A stretch of DNA of 64,000 nucleotides from Xenopus tropicalis (taxonomy: Eukaryota; Chordata; Amphibia; Anura; Pipidae), in NCBI RefSeq assembly GCF_000004195.4, contig NC_030686.2, positions 45,061,961 through 45,125,960 on the forward strand, in the 5' to 3' direction. Within the stretch, counting starts at the first letter, position 1, and each line of letters begins with the position of its first letter. This document shows positions 37,870 through 50,600 of the stretch, piece by piece. The notes beneath the pieces were generated by a model. The model ran no database searches. It had not been told where the DNA came from and saw only the letters and a program-made list of their open reading frames with translations. The translations under genes were made by a program, and so were the position numbers.

Positions 37870-40800
37870 CTACAAGGGATGGAGCAGAGGGGGTTAAAGT
37901 AAGAAGAAACAGATGGCAGTTGGGAGTGTTTGGGGGCAATAGAAAGTAAAAGGGCGTAAATCAAGGGATATTCCATAAGGTACAGAAAATAAAGTGTTGC
38001 ATTCGCTATGGGCGTCAGAAGGTGGCGTACCTAATTTCCAATCGGTACTGGCTGGGGTTCCGGAGCAGCCACTGCAGTGGGGGGCGAATTAGAGAGAAAC
38101 AACAGAGGGAGAAAAGAAGGGATTGAAAGAGAGACAGGAGGGAGGGAGAAGTGTAATGCACAAACATCACATCACAGACAGATGAATATAATGCTGAGAC
38201 TAAGCAGCCCCCCCCCCTGCAACAAAAGGGAGCTACTAAGCTACATGCATCACATTAGGTGCCACAATACCGTACAACTGAACCACTTGTGTGAGATAAA
38301 TGCACAATATCAGCCTGCCGTGGAACAGCAGAACTGTACCCCCCCATCTTAACCCTGTTAGTCTGTCATTGGGTGAGAAACATGGATGGTTGTTTCCAAC
38401 AATCATCTGTCTGTGGCCCCAAATGAAAACGTTGGCCCAAACAAATGCAATGTACAAGGCTCACAGATGCCCCCTGCTGGCAGATATATTTACATTGCAC
38501 TCATCCCACATACTGACAGGCCCAGGGAACAGTCTGTCCAATTAATATCATTCAGTTTGTGGTTAGGGTTGTGCAAAATCAGCCCCTCCACAGACTACTA
38601 GTCCAGGTCTGGCCATTATATTTTGTTGAGGGGGGGTTGCTAGTTGGGTCAGCCCAGGATCACATTTGTTTCCTTAACCAGTCAGTGGGCATATTGTCCC
38701 AGGGCAACAATCAAATGCTGCTAATAGTGTAGGTGGCCACTGATCACAAGGGCTTAGTTATACCTTTACTCCTGCAAAAAAACAATATTTGATTAAAGGA
38801 CAAGGTAAGCAAAATAGTAAGCATTAGCCATATAAAAACTAAAAATATAACTGTTTAAACTTTATCAAAGTCTATGAAGGAACAGTCTTCCCACTTCCCA
38901 CCCCACTTGCCCTGGGCCCAGACCATGCTTCCATAGCCCGGGATAATAAGTCTATTACCAAAATCCAACATGGTGGCTGCAAGCTTTGTGGTGGAAAATG
39001 TCCAATATAAGATTTTTGTTATTATCAGTGAATTTTGTCCATTGTTGCAGGACCAGGCAGGTCGTTTTCCAGCTTCAACTAGGTATCACTTAAAATGCTT
39101 GTTTTCGTTAATGTTTAAATCTTATTTTTAAACAATCGTATCAGGATAAGCTTTGTCCTATAATAACGAAAAGATCTTTTAAAAACCTTAACGTGTATTG
39201 GCAGCTTTAGTCTGTCACAAAGCAGCAGTCCTGCCCGGCTTTATGGCTGAGATTCTAGCTATCTGTATAACAGAGCATTCTGTCACAGTGGCACAGATCC
39301 TATCTGATCCCCCCATTGTAAGCAGCAGTCCTGCCCTGCTTTATGGCTGAGATTCTAGCTATCTGTATAACAGAGCATTCTGTCACAGTGGCACAGATCC
39401 TATCCCCCCCCCATTGTAAGCAGCAGTCCTGCCCTGCTTTATGGCTGAGATTCTAGCTATCTGTATAACAGAGCATTCTGTCACAGTGGCACAGATCCTA
39501 TCTGATCCCCCCATTGTAAGCAGCAGTCCTGCCCTGCTTTATGGCTGAGATTCTAGCTATCTGTATAACAGAGCATTCTGTCACAGTGGCACAGATCCTA
39601 TCCCCCCCCCCCATTGTAAGCAGCAGTCCTGCCCTGCTTTATGGCTGAGATTCTAGCTATCTGTATAACAGAGCATTCTGTCACAGTGGCACAGATCCTA
39701 TCTGATCCCCCCATTGTAAGCAGCAGCCCAGCCCTGCTTTATGGCTGAGATTCTAGCTATCTGTATAACAGAGCATTCTGTCACAGTGGCACAGATCCTA
39801 TCTGATCCCCCCATTGTAAGCAGCAGTCCTGCCCTGCTTTATGGCTGAGATTCTAGCTATCTGTATAACAGAGCATTCTGTCACAGTGGCACAGATCCTC
39901 TCTGATCCCCCCCCATTGTAAGCAGCAGTCCTGCCCTGCTTTATGGCTGAGATTCTAGCTATCTGTATAACAGAGCATTCTGTCACAGTGGCACAGATCC
40001 TATCTGATCCCCCCATTGTAAGCAGCAGTCCTGCCCTGCTTTATGGCTGAGATTCTAGCTATCTGTATAACAGAGCATTCTGTCACAGTGGCACAGATCC
40101 TATCTGATCCCCCCATTGTAAGCAGCAGTCCTGCCCTGCTTTATGGTTGAGATTCTAGCTATCTGTATAACAGAGCATTCTGTCACAGTGGCACAGATCC
40201 TATCTGATCCCCCCATTGTAAGCAGCAGTCCTGCCCTGCTTTATGGCTGAGATTCTAGCTATCTGTATAACAGAGCATTCTGTCACAGTGGCACAGATCC
40301 TATCTGATCCCCCCATTGTAAGCAGCAGTCCTGCCCTGCTTTATGGCTGAGATTCTAGCTATCTGTATAACAGAGCATTCTGTCACAGTGGCACAGATCC
40401 TATCTGATCCCCCCATTGTAAGCAGCAGTCCTGCCCTGCTTTATGGCTGAGATTCTAGCTATCTGTATAACAGAGCATTCTGTCACAGTGGCACAGATCC
40501 TCTCTGATCCCCCCCCATTGTAAGCAGCAGTCCTGCCCTGCTTTATGGCTGAGATTCTAGCTATCTGTATAGCAGAGCATTCTGTCACAGTGGCACAGAT
40601 CCTATCTGATCCCCCCATTGTAAGCAGCAGTCCTGCCCTGCTTTATGGCTGAGATTCTAGCTATCTGTATAACAGAGCATTCTGTCACAGTGGCACAGAT
40701 CCTATCTGATCCCCCCATTGTAAGCAGCAGTCCTGCCCTGCTTTATGGCTGAGATTCTAGCTATCTGTATAACAGAGCATTCTGTCACAGTGGCACAGAT

Positions 40801-43800
40801 CCTATCTGATCCCTCCATTGTAAGCAGCAGTCCTGCCCTGCTTTATGGCTGAGATTCTAGCTATCTGTATAACAGAGCTTAATAAATTCCCTGCATGAAT
40901 TGACTTGGTTTCCCTTTTAAAGGGAATTTTACCTGACAGGTCAAGGGATCAAACTAATATATTCAGTATCACACACATTAATAGAAATACATTTATAAAC
41001 AGATTGAAGACAACCATCCAATACATCGTGGGTGCATTTATTGGTATAGCTAACTGTATAGAGAGACTACACATGTGGCCTCGGTGTGTGCTGTCCCATG
41101 CAGGGCTAGATGCCTGGCACCCTGTTAGCGCACAAAGCACCCCAAGGGTTCCTGCAGCCTGATGTGCAGGGGCATGCGTAGGGGGCAGCAGTGGAAGCAA
41201 GGGCAGGAGAGCAGCAGGCCCAGGCAGAGCAGGAAGCAGTGAGCACAGCTGACACATAGTGAACATGAACTTTTACTTTAGGTATGTGACATACAGAGAG
41301 AGAGCGTGGGGAAAGGGACAGACAGAGAGAGAAACGTACAGCTATAGGAAGTGTGAGTGACAGAGGGAATAGAGACAGGGGGTACAAAGGGGGGAATATC
41401 CAGCCTAATCTGCTGCCAATGGCCCAGAAACATGTATAGGAGCAAATCCAGCTTAACTTTAAAGGGGAGGTTCACCTTTAAACTAACTTTTAGTTTGTTA
41501 TAGAATGGCCTATTCTAAGCAACTTTTCAATTGGTCTTCACTATTTATTTGTTATCGTTTTTGAATGATTTGCCTCTCTTTGAATGATTTCCAACTCTTT
41601 GCTGTTTTTAAATGGGGGTCAGTGACCCCGGCAGTCAGGCCTCTACTTTTCATATAATAGTCTTTTATCCAAACCACTCCCTGGTTGCTAAGGTAACTTG
41701 GACCCTAGCAACCAAATAACTGCTAAAACACCAGACTGGAGAGCTCCTAAATTGAAAATGAAATAACTAACAAACTACAAATACAAAAATGAAGACCAAT
41801 TGCAAATTGTCAGAATATCACTAACTACATCATACTAAAGGTTAACTCAAAGGTGAATAACCCCTTTAAATAAAACTTTCATGTTGGGAAATTGAATTAC
41901 ATTCACTAAACTCTCATACACAGACTCATTAAACAGAACAGGGTAAGTCAGGGCTGTAGCATAACTAGAATTCCCAACGTTCTCAGCCAGACTGCTACCA
42001 GTAATAGGGAATAAAGAGCTTGTGACTGCATAAAACAAGTCCAGGATATAGGGGTTAATTGATATTTAATATTATTTATTATTAGTTATATCTGGGACTC
42101 TAAGCTTCCCCAGTACTTACCAGGTACAGAGCCCATGTTCTCTGCTTCCCATGGGGTAAACTGCACCCAACTGAGAAAAAGGGCGGTAGGGGAATATTGC
42201 ATTGATCTCATTGGGCCAGAACATCATTGAGATTCATATAGCGCTCTGCTGCCTCACCACCTTTCCATGGGGAAGAGAACAGCCCAGGACCAGAAAATAC
42301 AGTGAATATTAATCCTGTACCTGTGCCCATGTGATAAAACCCTCAATGATGAAGAGGCATAGAAAAGCACAAGTCTGGAGAGACACAGGAGGGATATAGT
42401 GAATTAAATCCCCCCTATTGTAAAATATAGGGAGTTCCATGAACGCACGAGGCTGAAGGCCAAGGTCATGGAACTCCGAGGTGACTTCTAATATCCTCAT
42501 ATTTTACAACAGGGGGTACTTTATTTATTGTAATATACAGGTTTTAGTGAGTCACATGACTCATATTACATCACTAAGCTCCGATTATAACTGATGACAT
42601 CACTGAGCACCGTTTATAAGGATAGAATTTACAGTTTGGTCCCATAGGGAAATGACCAAATTGTATATTATAATGATATAATCACTGGGGTGGGGGTAAG
42701 TGGGCTTGGCTTTAGGGAGACGTTAAAGTGAATGAATAATCTGCCCATTTATTGGCAGAGAACCTTGAAACCTAAACTGCTCATGTGCCCCATTACTAAA
42801 GATGAAAAAGGGCAAAAAAAACAATGTTTCAAAGGGGGGGTGGCAGCTATAATGTAGAGTCTGACCTGCAGTGCAAGTGCCAGCCACAAACGGGCACTAG
42901 GGAAGGGGCGGGGCTCTAAGGAGAGACAGAGGAGGTGAAGAGTTCATGTTCAGAAGGCAGCCACTCACCGGCCAGGCAGCCCTCAGAGCCCCGCACATTG
43001 TCCAGAACGTCCCTCAGCGTGACACCAGCAGCATTGTTATTGTCACACTCTCTGCCAGTCCTCTGCCCTGCAATAGAGTTAGAGAGGTTAGAGGCGGGCA
43101 GAGCAGGCAGCCAAAGGACTGACCCAACATCACACAAAGGGTTAAGTGTGCACAATAAGGGGGAGGAGCATGTTGGCCACAGCCGGCTCAATCCCACTGC
43201 CATGCAGGAGATAGAGATGGCAGCATGCACTCTATGGGATTTCCCAGGGCACACTGGGCTACAGCTAGGCTTTATGGGTAGCCAAGGGTTCTATGGGCTG
43301 GATGGCAAGGGTGCCAAACTCACAGCTGCAGTCAGATAAAGCCACAGGGCTATGAGTTTAGCACCCCTTGCATGGCCCTAATGCCCGTGTCTGTAGGTAG
43401 GCTATGTTACACAGTGGCGTATGAAGTGCAGAAACTAACTAGCTGGGGTCTCTATGAGCTCTGTCCAGCAGTGAACAAGTTAAATGTTGAGTGTTACCAT
43501 CATCTTCCTCTGGCGATGCAAATTCTTCCTCGGTGACATTTCCCTGGAACAGAAAGGGACAAACGTTATGTCTGTGTGTGACTTCGGTGACCGTTCCCAT
43601 TCTATGTCATCGGCCCTTTCTCCCCATCTTGTCCCTTTCATTTCTGCCAACTGTTTGTGCCACCGGATATGCAGAGAACGTGTGTATGGGCCCCACAGGA
43701 ACCTCTCCCTGGGCTTTGGCCCAGATCGGCACCAAACATGTGTATGGGCCCCACAGGAACCTCTCCCTGGGCTTTGGCCCAGATCGGCACCAAACATGTG

Positions 43801-44616
43801 TATGGGCCCCACAGGAACCTCTCCCTGGGCTTTGGCCCAGATCGGCACCAAACATGTGTATGGGCCCCATAGGAACCTCTCCCTGGGCTTTGGCCCAGAT
43901 CGGCACCAAACATGTGTATAGGCCCCACAGTTACCTCTCCCTGGGCTTTGGCCTATATCGGCACCAAACACATGTATGGGCCCCACAGGAACCTCTCCCT
44001 GGGCTTTGGCCCATATCGGCACCAAACACGTGTATGGGCCCCACAGGAACCTCTCCCTGGGCTTTGGCCCATATCGGCACCAAACACATGTATGAGCCCC
44101 ATAGGAACCTCTCCCTGGGCTTTGGCCCATATCGGCACCAAACATGTGTATGGGCCCCATAGGAACCTCTCCCTGGGCTTTGGCCCATATCGGCACCAAA
44201 CACGTGTATGGGCCCCATAGGAACCTCTCCCTGGGCTTTGGGGCAGACTGGCAGGTAGGGAGAGCCGGCTGTGCATGGCCAGCTTAATAATGGCCACCAA
44301 TAGACTCTACAGGAGTGCAGGTTATCTCAGTTTATCTGCTGAATGGGCCAAACCATCAGGAACCTGGTGATTTTTAGAACAAGCCACAGAGCAGGAAGAA
44401 TCAGAAAATCCAGCTTTTGTGCATGTCTCCAGTTTGACAGCTACAGCCATTGTACTCCATACATCTTATCAGATTAGCCCTGTGGGCCTGCAAGATCCCG
44501 AGGCGGGTCCCTCTAATCCAACACACCCCTCCAACTATTACAGACTGAACCTACCCTAGGTACAAACGCTCCTTTACTGGGAGAAATTATTAGAATACAA
44601 CCTGTAGGTCTCAATG

Positions 44617-44669
<53 letters not shown>

Positions 44670-47600
44670 TATATATTTACATAAGCACTAGGGGATCATT
44701 ATCATTGATATACTTATTTCTATATATATATATATACTGTATATTACTATTATATATATTACCAGCCAACATGAAGCAGGCTACGGCCACAATTCTGTTG
44801 TGATGCCACAACCTGGCCATCCCCACATGTGACCAATCTGCAAGTGCTACCTCCCATTGACTAGCCTTGTGATTGGCCTGGTCCTGCCAGTGTATTTTTA
44901 TTATTTCTTTTCAAAATGTGCCAGTGAGCATTTTCCAGCGATAACACAATTATACTGGCAGGGTCAGATCAATTAAACCCCCCTATGGGTTTTTGACACC
45001 TGACTCCTAGCAAGTAATTGTGCCAGCAACTAAATGCCCCATTTGCCTTAGCCCTAAAGCAAGTAATGTATCAAAGGCCTTCAAAGCAAATTGAGCAACT
45101 TTGTTGGGGTTCCTCTGGATTCTCTAGTCGTCTCCCAAAAACACACAGGCAGGTGGTTAATTGGCTTCTAATTAAACTATGTCTGCTCTATATACGTAAC
45201 GGACAATGATGATAATGATAACGGGTCAGTCTGTGGTACCTCTGCATCCATTTCCTCTGCAGAGACGGTCACAAAGAGTGCCTCTGGGGATTCTGCTGGT
45301 GACAGCTGCAAAATATAAGGAGAGAGGTATTAATGTGTGTTTGTCCCACAGGGGCCCCACAGTAACGGGGCCTGGAAAGATACAACTGTCACACAAGTCT
45401 GACAGGCTTAAGGTCCCCATACACAGGCCAATAGTAGCTGCCGATTCGGCAGCTAATTGGCCCGTGTATGGGCACTTCCAACGGGCCTGCCCGACCTATA
45501 TCTGGCCTGAAATTGGCCAGCTCTCGATCGGGCAGGTTAGCAAATCTAGTCGGATCAGGGACCACATCGGCTCGTTGATGCCGTCCCCGGACTGACTTTG
45601 CCTATGCCCGTCATTATAATTCGATCGTTTGGCCTCAGGGCCAAACTATCGAATTACCCTGGATTCTCCCGATATCACCCACACATAGATGGGGGATATC
45701 GGGAGAAGATCTGCTCGCTTGGTGACATCGCCAAGCGAGCGGATCTGCCAGAGTATGGGGATACATCAGGGGTATTTTAAAGCAGAATGGGGCATGACCT
45801 GGCCAGATCAGGGACATGGGCAGATGTGATGTATTATTTTTAATTAAACATGGTCCTCATTCTATTTAGTTGGCATTGCCTGCCACCCATGGAACCCAGA
45901 CCCTCTAATGGTCTATGCATACATAGTATGGTGCCAGATCTTACCTCTCCCCCCATGGAGGGGGAGCCACTTGCAGCTGCTGGGGGCGACGGAGTGATGT
46001 CCCCCTCCTCCTCTTCCATTCCCCCAGCTGTGTAGGAGCCCGACATGGAAGATACGGTGTCAGTACTGAGCTGGGACTGCTGGCTGTGGGACGAGGCCAT
46101 GGACATTACGGACTGCGCCAGGCTACTGCTCAGGGGGTCTGCGTGAAAGACGGCGGGTTTGGAGAGAAAAGAGACAGAGATAGGAAGGAGCAGCGAGAGG
46201 ATAGAGAAGGCAGAGATGGGTGAGGCAGGCAGAAAGGGATGAGAGGCACGAGTGAATGAGAGCAAGTGGTGACAAAGCAAAGAGGCGGAAGAGTACAAAT
46301 GACATGGCTGACAAATACTAGGTACAAAAACAACTGTGCAGGGTATGATGGGAAGATAAATAGCAGCAAAAAGTGGAGTTGTGTCTGTGTGTGCAGTTGG
46401 CTAGGGGTGGATTTATTGTTTCATTTTTTTCTTTTGCAGACACCCACCCCTTTAATTTAAAAGGGGAGGGATAATGGAATATTACTACTGAATAATGTGG
46501 TGACAAACTAGGACTTTCTAAAGCAATACAACTGTGCCCAATGTTACTTCTCCATGTACAGTATTATTATTACTATATGTACTATAGTACTATATGTACA
46601 ACAAATAATATAGTAAATGCAGGGCAGTTGTGCCACCATGTGGTCATAATATGTAAGTGCAAAGCAGGATAAGGCTTTATAATTCAGTGTTACCCTGCCC
46701 CTTTAAGAAATGTTTTTGAATATAATTAGTATATAGAATATAAGAAACCTGGAAGCTCTAATAAAGTTTATATAAATCTGACATATATATAGAATATATA
46801 TAGTTTGTATAAATATGCTACTATTTAACCAGTGGGGTCTGTCATACAAGTTTCAGTAAGGCCATAGGAGCCTGTAAACTGAGGTCAGGGCCCCTATAAC
46901 TTTTAAATATAAATAAATGACTTTTACCATATGGCCTTACTGAAGCTTTAAGCTTTAGTAGTGGAGGCAGCCATGCAGGGCCGGAGGGCTCAAATAACAT
47001 GTAAATTAAACATTTTGGTGTTTATGGCCCTTTAAGATAATCAGAATGTCTGTGCCAAACTCGGTCTTTAATACCAAGTGATGCGGGAGTTGCAGTCGTA
47101 GTGAAGTTACAGACCACTCTTTACCTTCAGGGGAGGTGATTGTGGGAGACAGGGGTGTTCCCGTGCAGGAAGACTGATCGATGGCCCCAGAGGAAGACAG
47201 GGTCAGGTTTTCACTTTCTGGGGTGGCTCCGCACTCCTAGGTAGAAATGCAGATAAGGGGCATAAGACATTACCAGTTTTACCCACCCTTATTATACACT
47301 ATACTGCAGTGTTCCCCAACCAGTGGCTTGGGGGCAACATGTTGCTCACCACCCTTTTGGCTGTTGCTCCCAGTGGAGCTTGTTTACTTGCCCTGACCTA
47401 CTGTCAACATGCTCAATGACTATGACCTACCTGCCCTGGCCTACGTGCCTTACCCAATATGAAGCACTTTCTCCAGCCCTATTATGTGGCCTTCCCCCCA
47501 GCTCCTGCTTTCATCCATCATAGTTACTCTCTGCCCACTGCATGTTCCCCTGCCTTTCTGTGCCTTTCTCTTCATCCCAGCGTTTCTCCTCCCACACTGC

Positions 47601-50600
47601 CCCATTGCCCCCATTCTCTGTGCCACGGCATTCCTTGCCTCTGCCAGCTGGGATGTCTTTTTCCTAGGCGTCCGAATTTCTGTTTCACTGAACGATTTCT
47701 CCATCTCATCTTCTTGCAGCACTGAGGAATTCTGGGAAATGGACCTGAAGGAACAAACCAGTACCTGTGGGTCAGGATTTCACACCAAAGCCACTGTCTA
47801 CTTGCTTAGCCCTCAATAGACACACAGTAGACAAAGTAGGGCCACTAATGGCCAAGAAATAACACCCGAGCATTCGCCCTACCCCTGTAGCCTTACCTAG
47901 ATATGCTCTTCTTTAGCTTTAAGGCCTGGCTCCCACAGAGATGCTGCAAGGGGGAGTGCATGCGTAGGTGTATGTCACTGCCGTACGATGGCAGACCCCC
48001 AGGGCGCCTTGCTTCTCCCAGAGCCCGCAGTGGGGGTGCAGAGGGTGATGGGGTCAGGGGACCATTTAGGGCCTCTAGAAGAGAGACCACCTCATATCCA
48101 GGAGGTACATGTTCTGACTGGAAAAGATATAATTGTTAGAGGTGTATGTTTGCATAAAGCATGCTCATTACATTCCTCAATACAGTTATCCCAGTCCACC
48201 CTTGTATCAATCCTCAGTGTATTTATTCTTCCCATAACTTGCCTTGTTACTCTGCCATAAAGCAGGGCAGGACTGCTGCTTACAATGGGGGGGGGGGATC
48301 AGATAGGATCTGTGCCACTGTGACAGAATGCTCTGTTATACAGATAGCTAGAATCTCAGCCATAAAGCAGGGCAGGACTGCTGCTTACAATGGGGGGGAT
48401 CAGATAGGATCTGTGCCACTGTGACAGAATGCTCTGTTATACAGATAGCTAGAATCTCAGCCATAAAGCAGGGCAGGACTGCTGCTTACAATGGGGGGGA
48501 TCAGATAGGATCTGTGCCACTGTGACAGAATGCTCTGTTATACAGATAGCTAGAATCTCAGCCATAAAGCAGGGCAGGACTGCTGCTTACAATGGGGGGA
48601 TCAGATAGGATCTGTGCCACTGTGACAGAATGCTGTTATACAGATAGCTAGAATCTCAGCCATAAAGCAGGGCAGGACTGCTGCTTACAATGGGGGGATC
48701 AGATAGGATCTGTGCCACTGTGACAGAATGCTCTGTTATACAGATAGCTAGAATCTCAGCCATAAAGCAGGGCAGGACTGCTGCTTACAATGGGGGGGGA
48801 TCAGATAGGATCTGTGCCACTGTGACAGAATGCTCTGTTATACAGATAGCTAGAATCTCAGCCATAAAGCAGGGCAGGACTGCTGCTTACAATGGGGGGG
48901 GATCAGATAGGATCTGTGCCACTGTGACAGAATGCTCTGTTATACAGATAGCTAGAATCTCAGCCATAAAGCATATGTTATTTCCCCTTTAAATGACTAC
49001 ATATCTATACATGGCTGACAGTACACTCTCACCGTGTGCTCCTCTGAATCTGACGTTGGGGCTGCTATAATGGGACTAAAACCAGCCGGAGAGTGTGGAC
49101 CAGGGACTTTTCTCATGGCGCGGATCTGGAGGAGGGCTCGGAAAGCTAGAATTAAGTTGGGCAGAATTAATAATTAGAATATCTGAAGGAGTTTTTTACC
49201 TTTCTAAAAAGATGCCCCTTAGCAAAATTCCCTTACATTGTTTAATATACAAGCTATGCCATAGGTTTCAGTGAAACAGTGACCCCTGGCTGCCATGTTA
49301 AACAAAAGCCCCAGAATGCTTGCTGTTACTTACGGAGCCTACAGATGGGGCAGTTACTGGCCTGGTACCGTAATGTGTCGGCACACGCGTTGCACAAACA
49401 CAGGTGTCTGCACGGCAGGATGAGCGTGTCCCGCACATCGGACAAACACACCACGCATTCCGCACTGTTATCACTCACTTCATCCTCGGCTACCTGAAAT
49501 AGGAAATAATCGATAACATATAAATGGATCGCAAGCTCACGTGCACACAGGCAGGTTTATAGGGGGAAAAAGCACTAAGGTTTGGCAGCGCCAATCAGGT
49601 CCCCACCTTGGAGTCCTGGCTGTTGTACTTATTCTCAATACCGTAGATTTCTTGCAGTAAGTAACTGACTCCATCCACCTATGAGAGGGGAGAGAAAGCG
49701 GAGACTCAATAGCTGCCCCACGGGCCCATGCCATCCTCAGATACCCCCCAATCCTCACCACTTGTTTCTGCTTCAGGGGTTTCACACAGAAACTGCCGTC
49801 GGCATGCTGCAAAAAACAAGAGAAGAACCGCAGTGTGAGCACAAGAGCAGCACTAACACTGGCTGCAGGGTCGTGCTTATGGCTCAGTGACTTACTCCAG
49901 CCACAAGGTGGCAGTGCTGCTCACTAGACCCAACACATATCATTGTGACTGGCACAAGTACAACTCCCAAAATGTGATCACTCACCTTCTCAAATGTCGC
50001 CATGAGTACGTGGGAGTGTCCAAGATGCTCTGCAAAATACAGGTAAAGGTAGTATATTGGCTATCCTTGCAAATCATCCCATCCCTAATTACATCTCCCA
50101 GTTCTGCCCAGCACAACACTCCCACCTCCCAATTCATTAGTCACAAGAAAAACCTTTGCTTCCCCCCCAGAGCAAAGGCAATCACCCCAACATAATACTG
50201 AATCTGTAAATACCATTACACCCAAGCTCACTATGCAGAACTGCCTGTGTAGGTGTGCAGTACTGTTGTGTGGGCCGGCCCGATACCCGTGGGACCCATG
50301 GGTTTACCCGCAGGTTGACCTTGGCACAAACTTACACTGCCAGCTTACGGCTAAATAATTTGTAGGTATGCCCTGCCCCTTTTGTGACATCATCGGATGG
50401 CGGGCCAGGGGCGGGTCTATAAATTGAGGGAACTAGCCAGGTAGGGTAGGGTTCGGATTGGGAGCGGGCAGGTTAGGGCCGATGTGAGCAGAGGATTAGT
50501 TGACCCACACACCATTAGTGTGCAAGTAACAGTACATCTGATCATACTGCAGCCAAGTAATGTGCTTACTTTGATACTGTAGGATTTCTAGACTACTCTT

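Larger units (their letters stand above)
37870..42968 (-). other. rnf157: rnf157 last intron
   Basis: A 5.1-kb intron holding the larger 101-bp satellite array (39221-40878), a T2-like MITE (41459-41869) and a palindromic repeat (42394-42625). The interval 37870-39220 is unremarkable apart from C-runs. Confidence 0.6.

Noticed and set aside
39798..40618. Open frames of 72 codons repeating a [15 protein letters not shown] peptide
   Set aside because: Products of the 101-bp satellite; the same peptides come from the inverted array at 48.3-49.0 kb.
43480..44220. Long open frames of 96-239 codons on both strands
   Set aside because: They are all readings of the 58-bp tandem repeat, whose length rotates the frame. 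They overlap one another and lie in an rnf157 intron.
45840..46369. Overlapping minus-strand open frames of 63-152 codons
   Set aside because: They include rnf157 exon 15 plus intronic read-through; the extra sequence is a C/T-rich intron end.
47450..47725. 90-codon extension of rnf157 exon 13 into the intron
   Set aside because: Homology ends at SQLAE and the following residues are not family-like, so a donor must lie there.
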